From: Candidatus Brocadia sp. WS118
Lineage (GTDB): Bacteria > Planctomycetota > Brocadiia > Brocadiales > Brocadiaceae
DNA: 41,203 nt
NCBI GenBank assembly: GCA_007618135.1
Contig: PHFX01000164.1
Location: forward strand, 1 to 41,203
Direction: 5' to 3'
Shown in pieces: positions 16,994 through 25,532 of the stretch. Below the pieces are notes generated by a model, which was not told the DNA's origin, searched no databases, and worked only from the letters and a program-made list of their open reading frames with translations. Numbering within the stretch: position 1 is the stretch's first letter; the number at the start of each line of letters is the position of its first letter. The position numbers and the translations under genes are program-made.

Positions 16994-19603
16994 ATGAGAT
17001 TTGATAAATTTACCATCAAGGCGCAGGAAGCGGTACAGGAAGCCCAGGAACTTGCTGAATCCAAAAGGCAGCAACAGATATTGGCGGTGCATCTACTGGA
17101 AGTACTGATAACTCAGGAACAGGGCATTGTAATGCCGCTGCTGAAAAAATTAGGGATTGATACGGATGCTGTTCTCGAGAAGGTAATGAACGCGGTCAAC
17201 AAATTACCACAAGTAAGCGGATCGGGAGCGCCTGGCCAGGCGTATGTGAGCGCAGAACTTCGGGATACCTTTAATCTCGCCTGGGAAGAAGCAAGCAAAC
17301 TGAAGGACGAATATGTAAGTACAGAACATCTGTTGCTGGCGCTCGCGGGTCAAAGGAATATTTCCGCAGGGAGAATTCTCAGTGAGGTGGGTCTTACCAA
17401 GGAATCAATTTATACGGCATTGAAGGAGATCAGAGGCAGCCAAAGGGTTACCGACCAGAATCCGGAAGAAAAGTATCAGGCGCTTGAACGCTACAGCAAA
17501 GATCTTGTTGAATTGGCACGAAAGGGAAAGCTTGATCCGGTTATTGGGCGTGATGATGAGATACGGCGTGTCATACAGGTTTTATCCCGGAGGACGAAGA
17601 ATAATCCCGTACTGATTGGTGAACCTGGGGTGGGAAAGACAGCCATTGTAGAGGGTCTGGCCCAGCGTATTGTTAATGGCGATGTGCCGGAGAGTCTGAA
17701 AAACAAACGGGTCATGTCTTTAGATATGGGCGCCCTGATAGCAGGGACAAAATACCGGGGCGAATTCGAAGATCGTCTCAAGGCAGTGCTGAAGGAGGTA
17801 AGTGAAAAAGAAGGCCAAATTATCCTCTTTATCGATGAACTACATACGGTGGTGGGGGCGGGGGCAGCTGAAGGCGCAGTAGATGCATCCAATTTATTGA
17901 AACCGGCGCTTGCACGCGGTGAATTGCGCTGCGTGGGGGCCACCACCCTGGATGAATACCGGAAGCATATTGAAAAGGACGCCGCATTAGAACGACGTTT
18001 CCAGCCGGTGTACGTTGGAGAGCCATCCGTAGAGGATACCATTGCAATCCTGAGGGGATTGAAGGAACGGTATGAACTGCACCATGGGGTACGCATTAAA
18101 GACTCAGCGATTGTCGCCGCAGCCACGCTTTCCCAGCGATATATTTCAGACCGGTTTTTACCTGACAAGGCCATTGATTTGATCGATGAGGCGGCATCGA
18201 AGCTGAGGATAGAAATTGACAGTATGCCTGTTGAACTCGATGAGATTGAACGGAAGAGTATGCAGCTGGAGATTGAAAAAGAGGCGCTGAAAAAAGAAAA
18301 AGATACCGCATCAAAACAGCGCATGGAAAAAATTGATAAACAGCTGTCAGATTTAAAAGAAGAATCGGGCGCGCTTCGTGCCCAATGGGAAAATGAGAAA
18401 AAAGTTATCAAGGAGATACAGGAGATTAATGCAAGAATTGATCACGCCAGAATCGATGAGCATACAGCGCAAAGAGAGGGTAATTTAGGGAGAGTAGCGG
18501 AGATACGGTATGGAGTGATCAGGGAATGTGAACAGAAACTGAAACAGAAACACGCTGAATTGCAGGAATTACAAAAGAATAAATCGCTCCTGAATGAAGA
18601 AGTGGATGCCGATGATATCGCCATGGTTGTCTCCAAATGGACCGGGATTCCCGTCACACGTATGTTGGAAGGGGAGAAGGAAAAGCTTTTGAAGATGGAA
18701 GACCGGCTCAGGGAACGGGTCGTTGGACAGGATGAAGCTATTCATGCGGTTTCAAATGCCATCCGGCGTGCACGCGCCGGGCTTCAGGATCCCAATCGTC
18801 CCATAGGTACTTTTTTATTCCTCGGTCCCACGGGAGTGGGGAAGACTGAACTATGCAAGGCACTTGCCGCCTTTTTGTTTGATAGTGAAAATGCGATGGT
18901 GCGTATTGACATGTCAGAATTTATGGAACAACACTCGGTGGCACGACTCATCGGCGCGCCTCCTGGATATGTCGGGTATGAGGAAGGCGGACGGCTGACC
19001 GAGGCAATCCGGCGAAGGCCATACTCCGTTATCTTATTTGATGAGGTGGAGAAAGCCCATCGTGATGTGTTTAATATCTTGTTGCAGGTATTTGATGATG
19101 GACGATTAACTGATGGGCAAGGTAGAACGGTGGATTTTAAAAATACCATTATCGCCATGACCTCAAACATTGCAAGCCAGTGGATACAGGATCTTACCGG
19201 CCCTGAAAATGAGGAGGAGCTGAGAAGTCAGGTGAAACAGGCGTTAAAAGAGGCGTTCAGGCCAGAATTTCTTAACCGCATAGACGAAACCATTATTTTC
19301 CACGGTTTGTCAAAAGAGATGATCGGACAGATTGCTGAGATACAGTTAAGAGAGCTGCAAAAGCGATTATCGAAGGGTAACTATCGTTTAACGGTTACGA
19401 ACAGGGTAAAGGAGAATCTGGTACAGGAGGGTTTCGATTCACACTTTGGCGCCAGACCACTTAAGCGTACGATACAGCAGATGATTGAAAATCCGCTCTC
19501 CATGGAGATTCTGGAGGGTAAGTTTGCGGAGGGTACGGAGATTAATGCTGATATGAAAAACGGAAAGGTGGTTTTCACTGCCGGTGAGTTGATAACCGTA
19601 TAA
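16994..19603 (+). CDS. clpB: ATP-dependent disaggregase ClpB
   Basis: ClpB is a hexameric Hsp100 that threads aggregated proteins and works with DnaK. The 869 residues show all expected parts: Clp_N repeats (1-145), AAA1 with Walker [10 protein letters not shown] (about 208-216), the middle coiled-coil M-domain (about 400-530), AAA2 with Walker [10 protein letters not shown] (about 609-617), Walker [12 protein letters not shown], and the ClpB C-terminal domain ([19 protein letters not shown]). The tyrosine pore loops [10 protein letters not shown] and [11 protein letters not shown] are present, and no ClpP-binding loop is apparent. GAGGA lies close to the ATG. No CIRCE element is seen upstream, so HrcA control is not indicated. 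Confidence 0.98.
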   Translation: MRFDKFTIKAQEAVQEAQELAESKRQQQILAVHLLEVLITQEQGIVMPLLKKLGIDTDAVLEKVMNAVNKLPQVSGSGAPGQAYVSAELRDTFNLAWEEASKLKDEYVSTEHLLLALAGQRNISAGRILSEVGLTKESIYTALKEIRGSQRVTDQNPEEKYQALERYSKDLVELARKGKLDPVIGRDDEIRRVIQVLSRRTKNNPVLIGEPGVGKTAIVEGLAQRIVNGDVPESLKNKRVMSLDMGALIAGTKYRGEFEDRLKAVLKEVSEKEGQIILFIDELHTVVGAGAAEGAVDASNLLKPALARGELRCVGATTLDEYRKHIEKDAALERRFQPVYVGEPSVEDTIAILRGLKERYELHHGVRIKDSAIVAAATLSQRYISDRFLPDKAIDLIDEAASKLRIEIDSMPVELDEIERKSMQLEIEKEALKKEKDTASKQRMEKIDKQLSDLKEESGALRAQWENEKKVIKEIQEINARIDHARIDEHTAQREGNLGRVAEIRYGVIRECEQKLKQKHAELQELQKNKSLLNEEVDADDIAMVVSKWTGIPVTRMLEGEKEKLLKMEDRLRERVVGQDEAIHAVSNAIRRARAGLQDPNRPIGTFLFLGPTGVGKTELCKALAAFLFDSENAMVRIDMSEFMEQHSVARLIGAPPGYVGYEEGGRLTEAIRRRPYSVILFDEVEKAHRDVFNILLQVFDDGRLTDGQGRTVDFKNTIIAMTSNIASQWIQDLTGPENEEELRSQVKQALKEAFRPEFLNRIDETIIFHGLSKEMIGQIAEIQLRELQKRLSKGNYRLTVTNRVKENLVQEGFDSHFGARPLKRTIQQMIENPLSMEILEGKFAEGTEINADMKNGKVVFTAGELITV

Positions 19604-19737
19604 AGATTCGGTATTTGTTTATCACGAAAATTGAAAAAAATGAACAATCTGTTGTATAAGGAGGATGGGAGGATATACTCTTTCAGTGATTTCGTGAATC
19701 TCTGTGGTGATTAGTAAATATTTCTTGATAGAACAGA

Positions 19738-20238
19738 ATGGAGCGAGTTGTGAAGAGAAAAATAATTACAGGTTTATGTGTTACTTTTTTGTTTGCCGTG
19801 GTTCTCAGTATTGTGCCGATGATTTCCTTCGCCGGGGAAACAGTTAAGAAAATAACCCTGGCGGAATTCAATACGTTACTTGAGAGTAATAAAGGCAAGG
19901 TAGTGGTTGTTGATCTGTGGGCGACATGGTGCCCACCCTGCAGGAAAGAGATACCGGGATTCATCAATCTTTATAATAAACATAAGGGGAACGGTGTAGA
20001 GATCATTGGAATCGCCTTTGATGAAAATGGGTTGGAAGCGGTTCCGCCGTTCATAAAAAAAATGGGGATTACTTATCCCGTTTATCTTGGAGGGGGTGAT
20101 ATTGCCGAGTCATACGATCTGCAAGCGTATCCAACTACGATCATGTATGGTAAAAATGGCAAGGTGGCTAACAAACATATTGGTTATGTGTCGGAAAAAG
20201 AATTTGATGATGAGATCGGTATACTGTTAAAGAAATAA
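19738..20238 (+). CDS. Exported TlpA/ResA-like thioredoxin
   Basis: The 166-residue protein (162 if GTG 19750 is used) is a thiol-disulfide oxidoreductase. A signal peptide or anchor (IITGLCVTFLFAVVLSIVPMISFAG) directs it across the membrane. The redox motif WCPPC is at 64-68 and the cis-proline in AYPTT at 132, with the TlpA-type insertion GVEIIGIAFDENGLEAV between. WCPPC is typical of TlpA/ResA proteins that reduce apocytochrome c or other exported proteins. GGAG six bases before GTG 19750 makes that start at least as likely as ATG 19738. It follows clpB by about 130 bases on the same strand, and its own promoter is not clear. Confidence 0.9.
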   Translation: MERVVKRKIITGLCVTFLFAVVLSIVPMISFAGETVKKITLAEFNTLLESNKGKVVVVDLWATWCPPCRKEIPGFINLYNKHKGNGVEIIGIAFDENGLEAVPPFIKKMGITYPVYLGGGDIAESYDLQAYPTTIMYGKNGKVANKHIGYVSEKEFDDEIGILLKK

Positions 20239-20634
20239 AAAAAATATTGGCTGGATTTAAATTTCTGTTATGCAATGAAAATCCTTGCTACAGACTATTT
20301 TGTGGCAACCACAGAGTAAGCTTTCCTGCTTATTCCCGCTTCATTCCATCCACCCCTCCCAGATAATAGTGTGACATGATACACTTGTGTGTCGATACAT
20401 ATGTGTGTCATGGCACACTTTTTCTTGCTTCTTTTCAATGATCTACTGTATTCCTAAATCGCTGTAACTAACCCCTAATGTTGTATTACTGATTATAAGT
20501 AGAATTAAATTGTCTTTTGTTCTCTTTATGGCACGTTTTTTGATAAATAACCTATAAAGGAACTACTATTTTGACTGTTGTGGCATTTTTCCATAAGAGT
20601 GTGTATAAGAAGAGATACAATGGGGGGAAATTTT
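20239..20634. promoter_or_regulatory. Long leader/intergenic region upstream of a small ORF
   Basis: No gene is seen. The region holds the tandem near-palindromes at 20369-20418 and an AT-rich segment. TTGATA near 20539 with TACTAT about 18 bases on could be a weak promoter. TGGCAC followed after five bases by TTGAT, just before the AT-rich part, partly resembles a sigma-54 site but lacks the key -12 GC. Confidence 0.35.
20369..20418. promoter_or_regulatory. Three tandem near-palindromic operator-like repeats
   Basis: Three related units start at 20369 (GTGTGACATGATACAC), 20387 (GTGTGTCGATACAT) and 20403 (GTGTGTCATGGCACAC). Units 1 and 3 are near-palindromes centred on CATG with GTGT/ACAC arms. 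Spacing is 18 and 16 bases, close to two helical turns, as expected for cooperative binding of a dimeric regulator. The nearest genes are the thioredoxin upstream and the small ORF at 20635 downstream. Confidence 0.6.
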
Positions 20635-20874
20635 ATGAGCAATAAGGGTGTTATCTGTGAAGAATTCATTACAGATGGTATAAACAGAGAGATGTGTAAT
20701 GCTTACGAGAAAATATCATTGCCTATATATCCCAGTTTGTATGAAATTAAGACATTTTGCAAAACATCAAATCATCTGAGATGCCCTATACGAAACTTTT
20801 CCACGGTAATTAATTTATCCCGGACAGAGACATCAGAAATTGAAAATGAATCTCGTTGCCAATATCAAAAATGA
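20635..20874 (+). CDS. Small Cys-containing hypothetical protein
   Basis: The 79-residue frame from ATG 20635 (an upstream in-frame ATG lies at 20620) is preceded by a run of six G and AAA, a possible ribosome site. The sequence has CEEFITDGINREMC near the N-terminus, then YEIKTFCKTSNHLRCPI. The Cys/His pattern (C...C...C-x-T-x2-H-x2-CP) resembles small metal-binding or FeS-like proteins and C-terminal tails I have seen in Deltaproteobacteria and Planctomycetes, but I cannot name a family. It stands alone on the plus strand, downstream of the tandem palindromes, and faces the convergent aminotransferase gene 40 bases away. Confidence 0.5.
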   Translation: MSNKGVICEEFITDGINREMCNAYEKISLPIYPSLYEIKTFCKTSNHLRCPIRNFSTVINLSRTETSEIENESRCQYQK

Positions 20875-20914
20875 ATATAATGTTCAACTCGTTTGATAGA
20901 AAAGTCGCATAGTT

Positions 20915-22018
20915 TTATGGGGGTTGCCGGGATATGCTGTTGAGGATATTCACGCCGCGGTGAATGGTTTCTTCAGAGGCTGCGTAAGAAATCCGGAAGT
21001 GGGTATGGTGTTCAGAAAAGACGCTACCGGGAATAATGAGGAGATTTTTTTTGATAGCAGATGCTACAAACTCTTCATCGGTGCCCCAGGGCACCTGAGG
21101 AAAAAAATAAAATGCCCCGCCAGGTTTTACTATGCGAAAATTGTCCTTTAACCCCTCATACATCAGATCCCTTTTCTTTTTGTAGCTTGCGAGGTATTTG
21201 CTCAGGTCGGCGTCTAAAGATTTTGCTATGGCATATTGAGCGGGAGCAGGCGCACAAACAAAAGTATATTGTTGTAATTTGATCATCTCGCGAATTATGT
21301 GCGCGGGTCCTGCTGCATATCCCATTCTCCAGCCTGTTACAGCGAAGGATTTGGAAAACCCGTCGAGGAGCAGGGTATTTTCATAGTATCTGCCAATACT
21401 CTCAAACTCATGATGATAATCGAAATCGTGGTATATCTCGTCTGAAATAACGAGGAGATTGTGTTCTTTAGCGAGGTCTGCAATATCTTTTATATCCCGG
21501 CTGGTACACATGATCCCTGTTGGATTGGCAGGGCTATTCATGACGAGTACTTTGGATTTTTTGGTGAGGCAGGGCCGGATACGTGCAGCCGTCAGTTGAA
21601 AATCGGGATAGGTATCAATGAAAACCGGTTTGCCGCCGCAGAAATTTACTAAGTGTTTATAGCTTACAAACGCGGGGTCGGGTATGAGTACCTCATCCTC
21701 AGGATTAATCAGCACCATAAAAGCCAGGGTTAATGCCCCGGAGACTCCCGATGTGATCAGGATATCCTCTGCGTTTACTCCACGTTGATTCCGGAGTCGT
21801 TTGAGTAATCCGTCGCGGAGTTCAGCAATGCCCTGGGTAACGGTATATTTATTGGCGCCGTCTTTAATGGCTTTAATAGCCTCAGTTTTGATCTCCTCAG
21901 GAACGTCAAAATCCGGCTGACCTATACTGAGGTTCACCGGATTTCGCATTTTTTGTGCCAGATCAAAGACCTTTCTTATTCCCGAGGAGTCGATTTTCGA
22001 CATCCTGTGGGCGATCAT
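20915..22018 (-). CDS. PLP-dependent class I/II aminotransferase, aspartate-aminotransferase-like
   Basis: This 367-residue fold-type I enzyme moves amino groups between amino and keto acids. Landmarks are NLSIGQPDFDVP (substrate Gly/Gln region, about 29-40), NSPANPTG (161-168), the cofactor-binding Asp193 and Tyr196 in SDEIYHDF, the PLP lysine K223 in GFSKSFAVTGWRMGY, and the Arg in FRISYA that binds the substrate carboxylate. It belongs to the AspC/AlaT-like subgroup; the substrate is not determined. Its ATG overlaps the stop of the upstream small basic protein (TAATG), so the two are translationally coupled. They lie in one operon with the SPOR-like protein, transcribed leftwards from the promoter at 23239-23267. 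Confidence 0.9.
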   Translation of the reverse strand: MIAHRMSKIDSSGIRKVFDLAQKMRNPVNLSIGQPDFDVPEEIKTEAIKAIKDGANKYTVTQGIAELRDGLLKRLRNQRGVNAEDILITSGVSGALTLAFMVLINPEDEVLIPDPAFVSYKHLVNFCGGKPVFIDTYPDFQLTAARIRPCLTKKSKVLVMNSPANPTGIMCTSRDIKDIADLAKEHNLLVISDEIYHDFDYHHEFESIGRYYENTLLLDGFSKSFAVTGWRMGYAAGPAHIIREMIKLQQYTFVCAPAPAQYAIAKSLDADLSKYLASYKKKRDLMYEGLKDNFRIVKPGGAFYFFPQVPWGTDEEFVASAIKKNLLIIPGSVFSEHHTHFRISYAASEETIHRGVNILNSISRQPP

Positions 22019-22311
22019 TATTTCTTGGCCTTTTCCTTGGCGGCAGCTGCTGCTGGTGCACTACCTGTTGCTGAAGGTGTTCCTGCTGCTGGTGCGGCAC
22101 CGGTTGGTGTTGCTTCAGCCGTAGTCTCCTTTTTCTCTGACTTAGACTTTCGTTTTATCTTGACGCTTTTCACTTTGGGAATACCAAATACAGACATTGT
22201 TGGATCCCATTTTCCCTCTCCCTTAAGCAATTTGATACGCTCAATCCTGGTGAATACATTTCTGGGCCTTACCAACTTGCCCTTCGTTTTCAAACTTTTA
22301 TCAACACTCAT
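22018..22311 (-). CDS. PVC-superphylum small basic protein
   Basis: The 97-residue protein has a conserved N-terminal half (SVDKSLKTKGKLVRPRNVFT, then RIERIKLLKGEGKW and SVFGIPKVKSVK). This matches the small basic protein family (TIGR04137 from memory) reported as a signature of Planctomycetes, Verrucomicrobia and Chlamydiae. From about residue 58 it has a lysine stretch and a low-complexity Ala/Pro/Thr tail ending in KEKAKK, longer than the usual form. It is strongly basic, so nucleic-acid or ribosome binding is likely, but the molecular role is not established. AGGAGG six bases before ATG 22311 supports the start. It is the middle gene of a three-gene operon. Confidence 0.85.
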   Translation of the reverse strand: MSVDKSLKTKGKLVRPRNVFTRIERIKLLKGEGKWDPTMSVFGIPKVKSVKIKRKSKSEKKETTAEATPTGAAPAAGTPSATGSAPAAAAAKEKAKK

Positions 22312-22326
22312 GTTTCCTCCTAAATT

Positions 22327-23148
22327 CTATCTCATACGGACGGGATAGCATCCCTCAAATTGTTTTTTGTTTTGATACTTATACTCAGCTAGTATTTTTT
22401 GTGCGGCAATTAAATCAGCGCTATCAGCCTCCTCAAATTCACCTGCACAAATAAATATTTCCTTACCAGTATTTACAATAAAGGTATCATGCTCGACTAT
22501 ATCCTGTATTATTTTTGCCATGGCTTTCGCCTTTTCCACATTCTCTTTGGTATTTTTATAGGAAACTATACGTAATGTCCACTTATCTTTGATAATTGGC
22601 TTCGGTTGTTCACTCTGTTTCTCTGTTAGTGGCGGCGCAGGCTTTGTTGCTGACTTTTGTGGAATATTTTCGGGTACTGATTGTTTAAATACAGGCTTTT
22701 TAGCGTCCTGAGGTTCTATCGTTTCCAGCCACTCTTCCGCCTGACTCAGGACGCCTTTATTGTACCCAACTTTGTGCCCGACGAAGAAACATGCTATTGA
22801 TAAAAAAGTTGCTGCAATAGCACCAATAATCAGGGTTTCCTGTCTTATTACCACCTCGTCCTTGCGCAAGGGACGTTCTTCTTTTACGGGAGTAAAAACG
22901 GGTTGTGTGTCTTTTCTGTTTTCCTTAAGAAATGGCTCTTCTGCGCTTGTTCTCTTGATCCATCCCAGCGGGTCTGTTGTCGAAGTAGATTTGTCAACGG
23001 ATTTCTCATCTTGATTGAATGGTTTAGACTGAGGGTCTGCCGCTGTAGGTTCTTCTTGAGATTTAACTTCACTATTTTGTATATGCTCTACCTTCTGCAT
23101 CGGTTTAAATATCTCAAAAAACTCCCTCGAATCACTTCCTTTTGTCAT
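22327..23148 (-). CDS. Single-pass membrane protein with SPOR-like C-terminal domain
   Basis: The 273-residue protein has a charged, disordered, presumably cytoplasmic N-terminus (1-105). One membrane helix follows (LIIGAIAATFLSIACFFVGH, about 107-126), then a Pro/Lys/Gln-rich linker and a C-terminal domain of about 80 residues (KWTLRIVSYKNTKENVEKAK, then IFICAGEFEEADSADLIAAQ). Alternating strand-helix-strand segments starting with W-x-L-R-I-V-S-Y resemble SPOR-type repeats, which in other bacteria bind denuded septal peptidoglycan. The match is structural-pattern inference only. A GGAG lies about 12 bases upstream of ATG 23148. It heads the operon read from the promoter at 23239-23267. Confidence 0.65.
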   Translation of the reverse strand: MTKGSDSREFFEIFKPMQKVEHIQNSEVKSQEEPTAADPQSKPFNQDEKSVDKSTSTTDPLGWIKRTSAEEPFLKENRKDTQPVFTPVKEERPLRKDEVVIRQETLIIGAIAATFLSIACFFVGHKVGYNKGVLSQAEEWLETIEPQDAKKPVFKQSVPENIPQKSATKPAPPLTEKQSEQPKPIIKDKWTLRIVSYKNTKENVEKAKAMAKIIQDIVEHDTFIVNTGKEIFICAGEFEEADSADLIAAQKILAEYKYQNKKQFEGCYPVRMR

Positions 23149-23238
23149 AAATTTTCCACTCCATGCTTAGGATGATTTATAGGATTCATAAGAATTTATT
23201 ATTATGGGAGTTATACCAAAAAATCAATTACGTGTGGA

Positions 23239-23267
23239 ATTTTATAACAAACACACGATAAAGTCAA
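23239..23267 (-). promoter_or_regulatory. Promoter of the SPOR-like/small-basic-protein/aminotransferase operon
   Basis: On the minus strand, TTGACT (23267-23262) is followed after 17 bases by TAAAAT (23244-23239), a 5/6 match at each box. The transcript would start near 23232, about 84 bases before the first ATG. Confidence 0.65.
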
Positions 23268-23295
23268 GTGATTTATATCTTTAAAACATAATTCG

Positions 23296-23323
23296 TTGAC
23301 AGGGGTATTAATTTTGATATACT
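23296..23323 (+). promoter_or_regulatory. Promoter of ligA
   Basis: TTGACA (23296-23301) is followed by 16 bases and TATACT (23318-23323). It lies back to back with the minus-strand promoter, with 28 bases between the -35 boxes. Transcription would begin near 23330, leaving a leader of about 124 bases before ligA ATG 23454. Confidence 0.7.
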
Positions 23324-23453
23324 AAGGTCGCTCATAATTTGCAGTACTAATACAAAAAGAGGTTGATTGTCTAAAAACTGAACATTTTCTACTCCTTTAT
23401 AAGCCATTGTGGTTTATAAAGGTATCTGGTTATGGCTATGCTTCTCACTCTCT

Positions 23454-25469
23454 ATGATATCGATTAAAGAAAAGATTGAACAGCTTCGCGATACAATACG
23501 GTACCATGACAAAAAGTATTATGTGGAAAATAATCCAGAGATTACTGACTATGAATATGATCAACTCATAAAAGAATTACAACAACTCGAAAAGGCACAC
23601 CCACACCTCATTACCGCTGATTCTCCGACCCAGCGCGTAGGGGGAGAACCCCTTACCCAGTTTCCTGCGATAGAACACAAAATTCCCATGCTGAGTATTG
23701 ACAATACTTACTCAGATAAGGAATTGAAAGAATTTGACCAGCGTATCAAGCGTATGGCAGGTATTGATGCGCATCGGGATATTGAATATGTTGTTGAGTT
23801 AAAAATCGATGGAGTTGCTATTACGCTCTGGTACGAAAAAGGTTTGTTTGCATGGGGGGCTACCAGGGGTGACGGTTTCAAAGGTGATGATGTAACGGCA
23901 AATTTAAGGACAGTCCGGCAAATTCCTTTAAAATTAGAATCTGTTGGCAGAAAGCAAAACGCTCCGCCTGTTTTAGAAATCCGGGGAGAAATGTACTTGC
24001 CCAACAAGGAATTCCAGAGACTGAATGAGGAGCGAGAAGAGGCTGGTGAACCGCAATTTGCCAATCCCCGGAATGCTGCCGCCGGCACTCTGAAACTTCT
24101 CGACCCTCGTATCACAGCAAAAAGGCGTTTATGTATTTTTGCGTATGCCATCGGATATTTTGAGGATTTTGAAATCGAGACCCATATGCAGTGCCTGGAA
24201 CTTATTCGGGGTTTTGGTTTGCCGGTAAATCCCCATACCCGGGTATGCGCGAATATCGGGGCAGTCATTCAGTATTGTAATGAATGGGATAAGAAACGCA
24301 ACGATCTTGATTACTTGGTAGACGGCATGGTTATCAAGGTTAACTCGCTTCCCCTGCATGAGCAATTAGGTGCCACGAGCAAGGCTCCACGCTGGGTGAT
24401 TTCTTACAAATATCAGCCTGAACAGGCCATTACAAAGGTTGAAGAAATTGTCATGCAGGTAGGGAAGACGGGGACGATAACACCCGTTGCTAATCTCTCC
24501 CCGGTTTCCCTTGCAGGCACCATGGTCTGTCGTGCGACGCTTCACAATTTTGAAGAAATTTCCCGAAAAGATATACACGTGGGAGACCATGTTGTGGTGC
24601 AAAAGGCCGGTGAGATTATTCCACAAGTCGTCTCTGTTGTAAAAGAAAAACGCAATGGCACGGAACGGACTTTTCAAGAGCCAACGAACTGTCCCGAATG
24701 TAAAGGCGCCGTCCGGAAAGATGGTGTATACCTGCGCTGCCATAATCCTTTTTGCCGGGCGCAGGCAAAAAGACGCATTCAATACTTTGCAAGCCGGCAT
24801 GCCATGGATATAGAAGGGTTTGGTCCCGCACTCGTTGAACAATTGGTTGACAAGGGTTTTGTTAAAGATTACGCTGATATTTATTATCTTAAGCACGATG
24901 ATTTGATGAAATTGGAACGGATGGGCGAAAAGTCATCTTCGAATTTGATTTGTGCCATTGAAGAGAGCAAACAACGGAATTTAGACCGATTGATTTGTGC
25001 CCTGGGAATAAGCAATGTAGGCGTTCATACGGCAGAAGTCTTGTCTGACCGTTTCGATACACTGGACGCATTGGCACATGCAACGCAGGAAGAATTGGAG
25101 GGGATATATGAAATTGGACCCGTTGTTGCAAAGAGCATTATTGAATTTTTTCAGGACACACACACTCAGCACATCATCGAGAAATTGAAAACTGCCGGTG
25201 TGAATGTCAGAAAACAAAAAATTTCAACCTCAGGAAAAAACCCGAAAATTTCCGGGAAATCTTTTGTCATTACCGGTGCGTTACAAAAATACTCCCGCAA
25301 GGAAGCTGAGATATTCATTAAAAATCTGGGAGGGCGGATTCTGTCTCAGGTGAGTAAAAAGACCGATTATCTTGTTGTGGGCGAAGACCCAGGCACCAAA
25401 CTCGATAAGGCCAGAGAGTTTCATGTCCACATCCTGGATGAAGAGGCCCTTGAAAAGATGTTACAATAG
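23454..25469 (+). CDS. ligA: NAD-dependent DNA ligase
   Basis: LigA seals nicks in replication and repair using NAD+. From ATG 23454 it has 671 residues, the typical length; the frame extends to GTG 23409 but alignment to the family begins at SIKEKIEQLRDTIRYHDKKYY. The adenylated lysine is K117 in VELKIDGVAI (KxDG). Other motifs are the NAD-binding Ia segment with YDQLIKEL, RGEMYLP, FANPRNAAAG, VDGMVIKVN and WVISYKYQPEQ. A Cys4 zinc finger (CPECKGAVRKDGVYLRCHNPFC, cited in part), helix-hairpin-helix repeats and a C-terminal BRCT domain (about 590-671) follow. Nothing appears truncated. tldD follows 63 bases later, so the downstream cluster may share its transcript. Confidence 0.97.
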   Translation: MISIKEKIEQLRDTIRYHDKKYYVENNPEITDYEYDQLIKELQQLEKAHPHLITADSPTQRVGGEPLTQFPAIEHKIPMLSIDNTYSDKELKEFDQRIKRMAGIDAHRDIEYVVELKIDGVAITLWYEKGLFAWGATRGDGFKGDDVTANLRTVRQIPLKLESVGRKQNAPPVLEIRGEMYLPNKEFQRLNEEREEAGEPQFANPRNAAAGTLKLLDPRITAKRRLCIFAYAIGYFEDFEIETHMQCLELIRGFGLPVNPHTRVCANIGAVIQYCNEWDKKRNDLDYLVDGMVIKVNSLPLHEQLGATSKAPRWVISYKYQPEQAITKVEEIVMQVGKTGTITPVANLSPVSLAGTMVCRATLHNFEEISRKDIHVGDHVVVQKAGEIIPQVVSVVKEKRNGTERTFQEPTNCPECKGAVRKDGVYLRCHNPFCRAQAKRRIQYFASRHAMDIEGFGPALVEQLVDKGFVKDYADIYYLKHDDLMKLERMGEKSSSNLICAIEESKQRNLDRLICALGISNVGVHTAEVLSDRFDTLDALAHATQEELEGIYEIGPVVAKSIIEFFQDTHTQHIIEKLKTAGVNVRKQKISTSGKNPKISGKSFVITGALQKYSRKEAEIFIKNLGGRILSQVSKKTDYLVVGEDPGTKLDKAREFHVHILDEEALEKMLQ

Positions 25470-25532
25470 TGGGTACTTGCAAAAAAGTGATTGTATTTAG
25501 CACATGATTGATAATTCAAAGGAAAAATTTCC

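Noticed and set aside
17491-18411. Minus-strand 306-codon frame inside clpB
   Set aside because: Serine-rich antisense shadow of a well-conserved gene; no ribosome site.
20521-20560. Possible sigma-54 promoter (TGGCAC-N5-TTGAT)
   Set aside because: The -12 element lacks the near-invariant GC, so the match is not sufficient to call.
24366-24896. Minus-strand 176-codon frame opposite ligA
   Set aside because: Antisense shadow; ligA is intact across the region.
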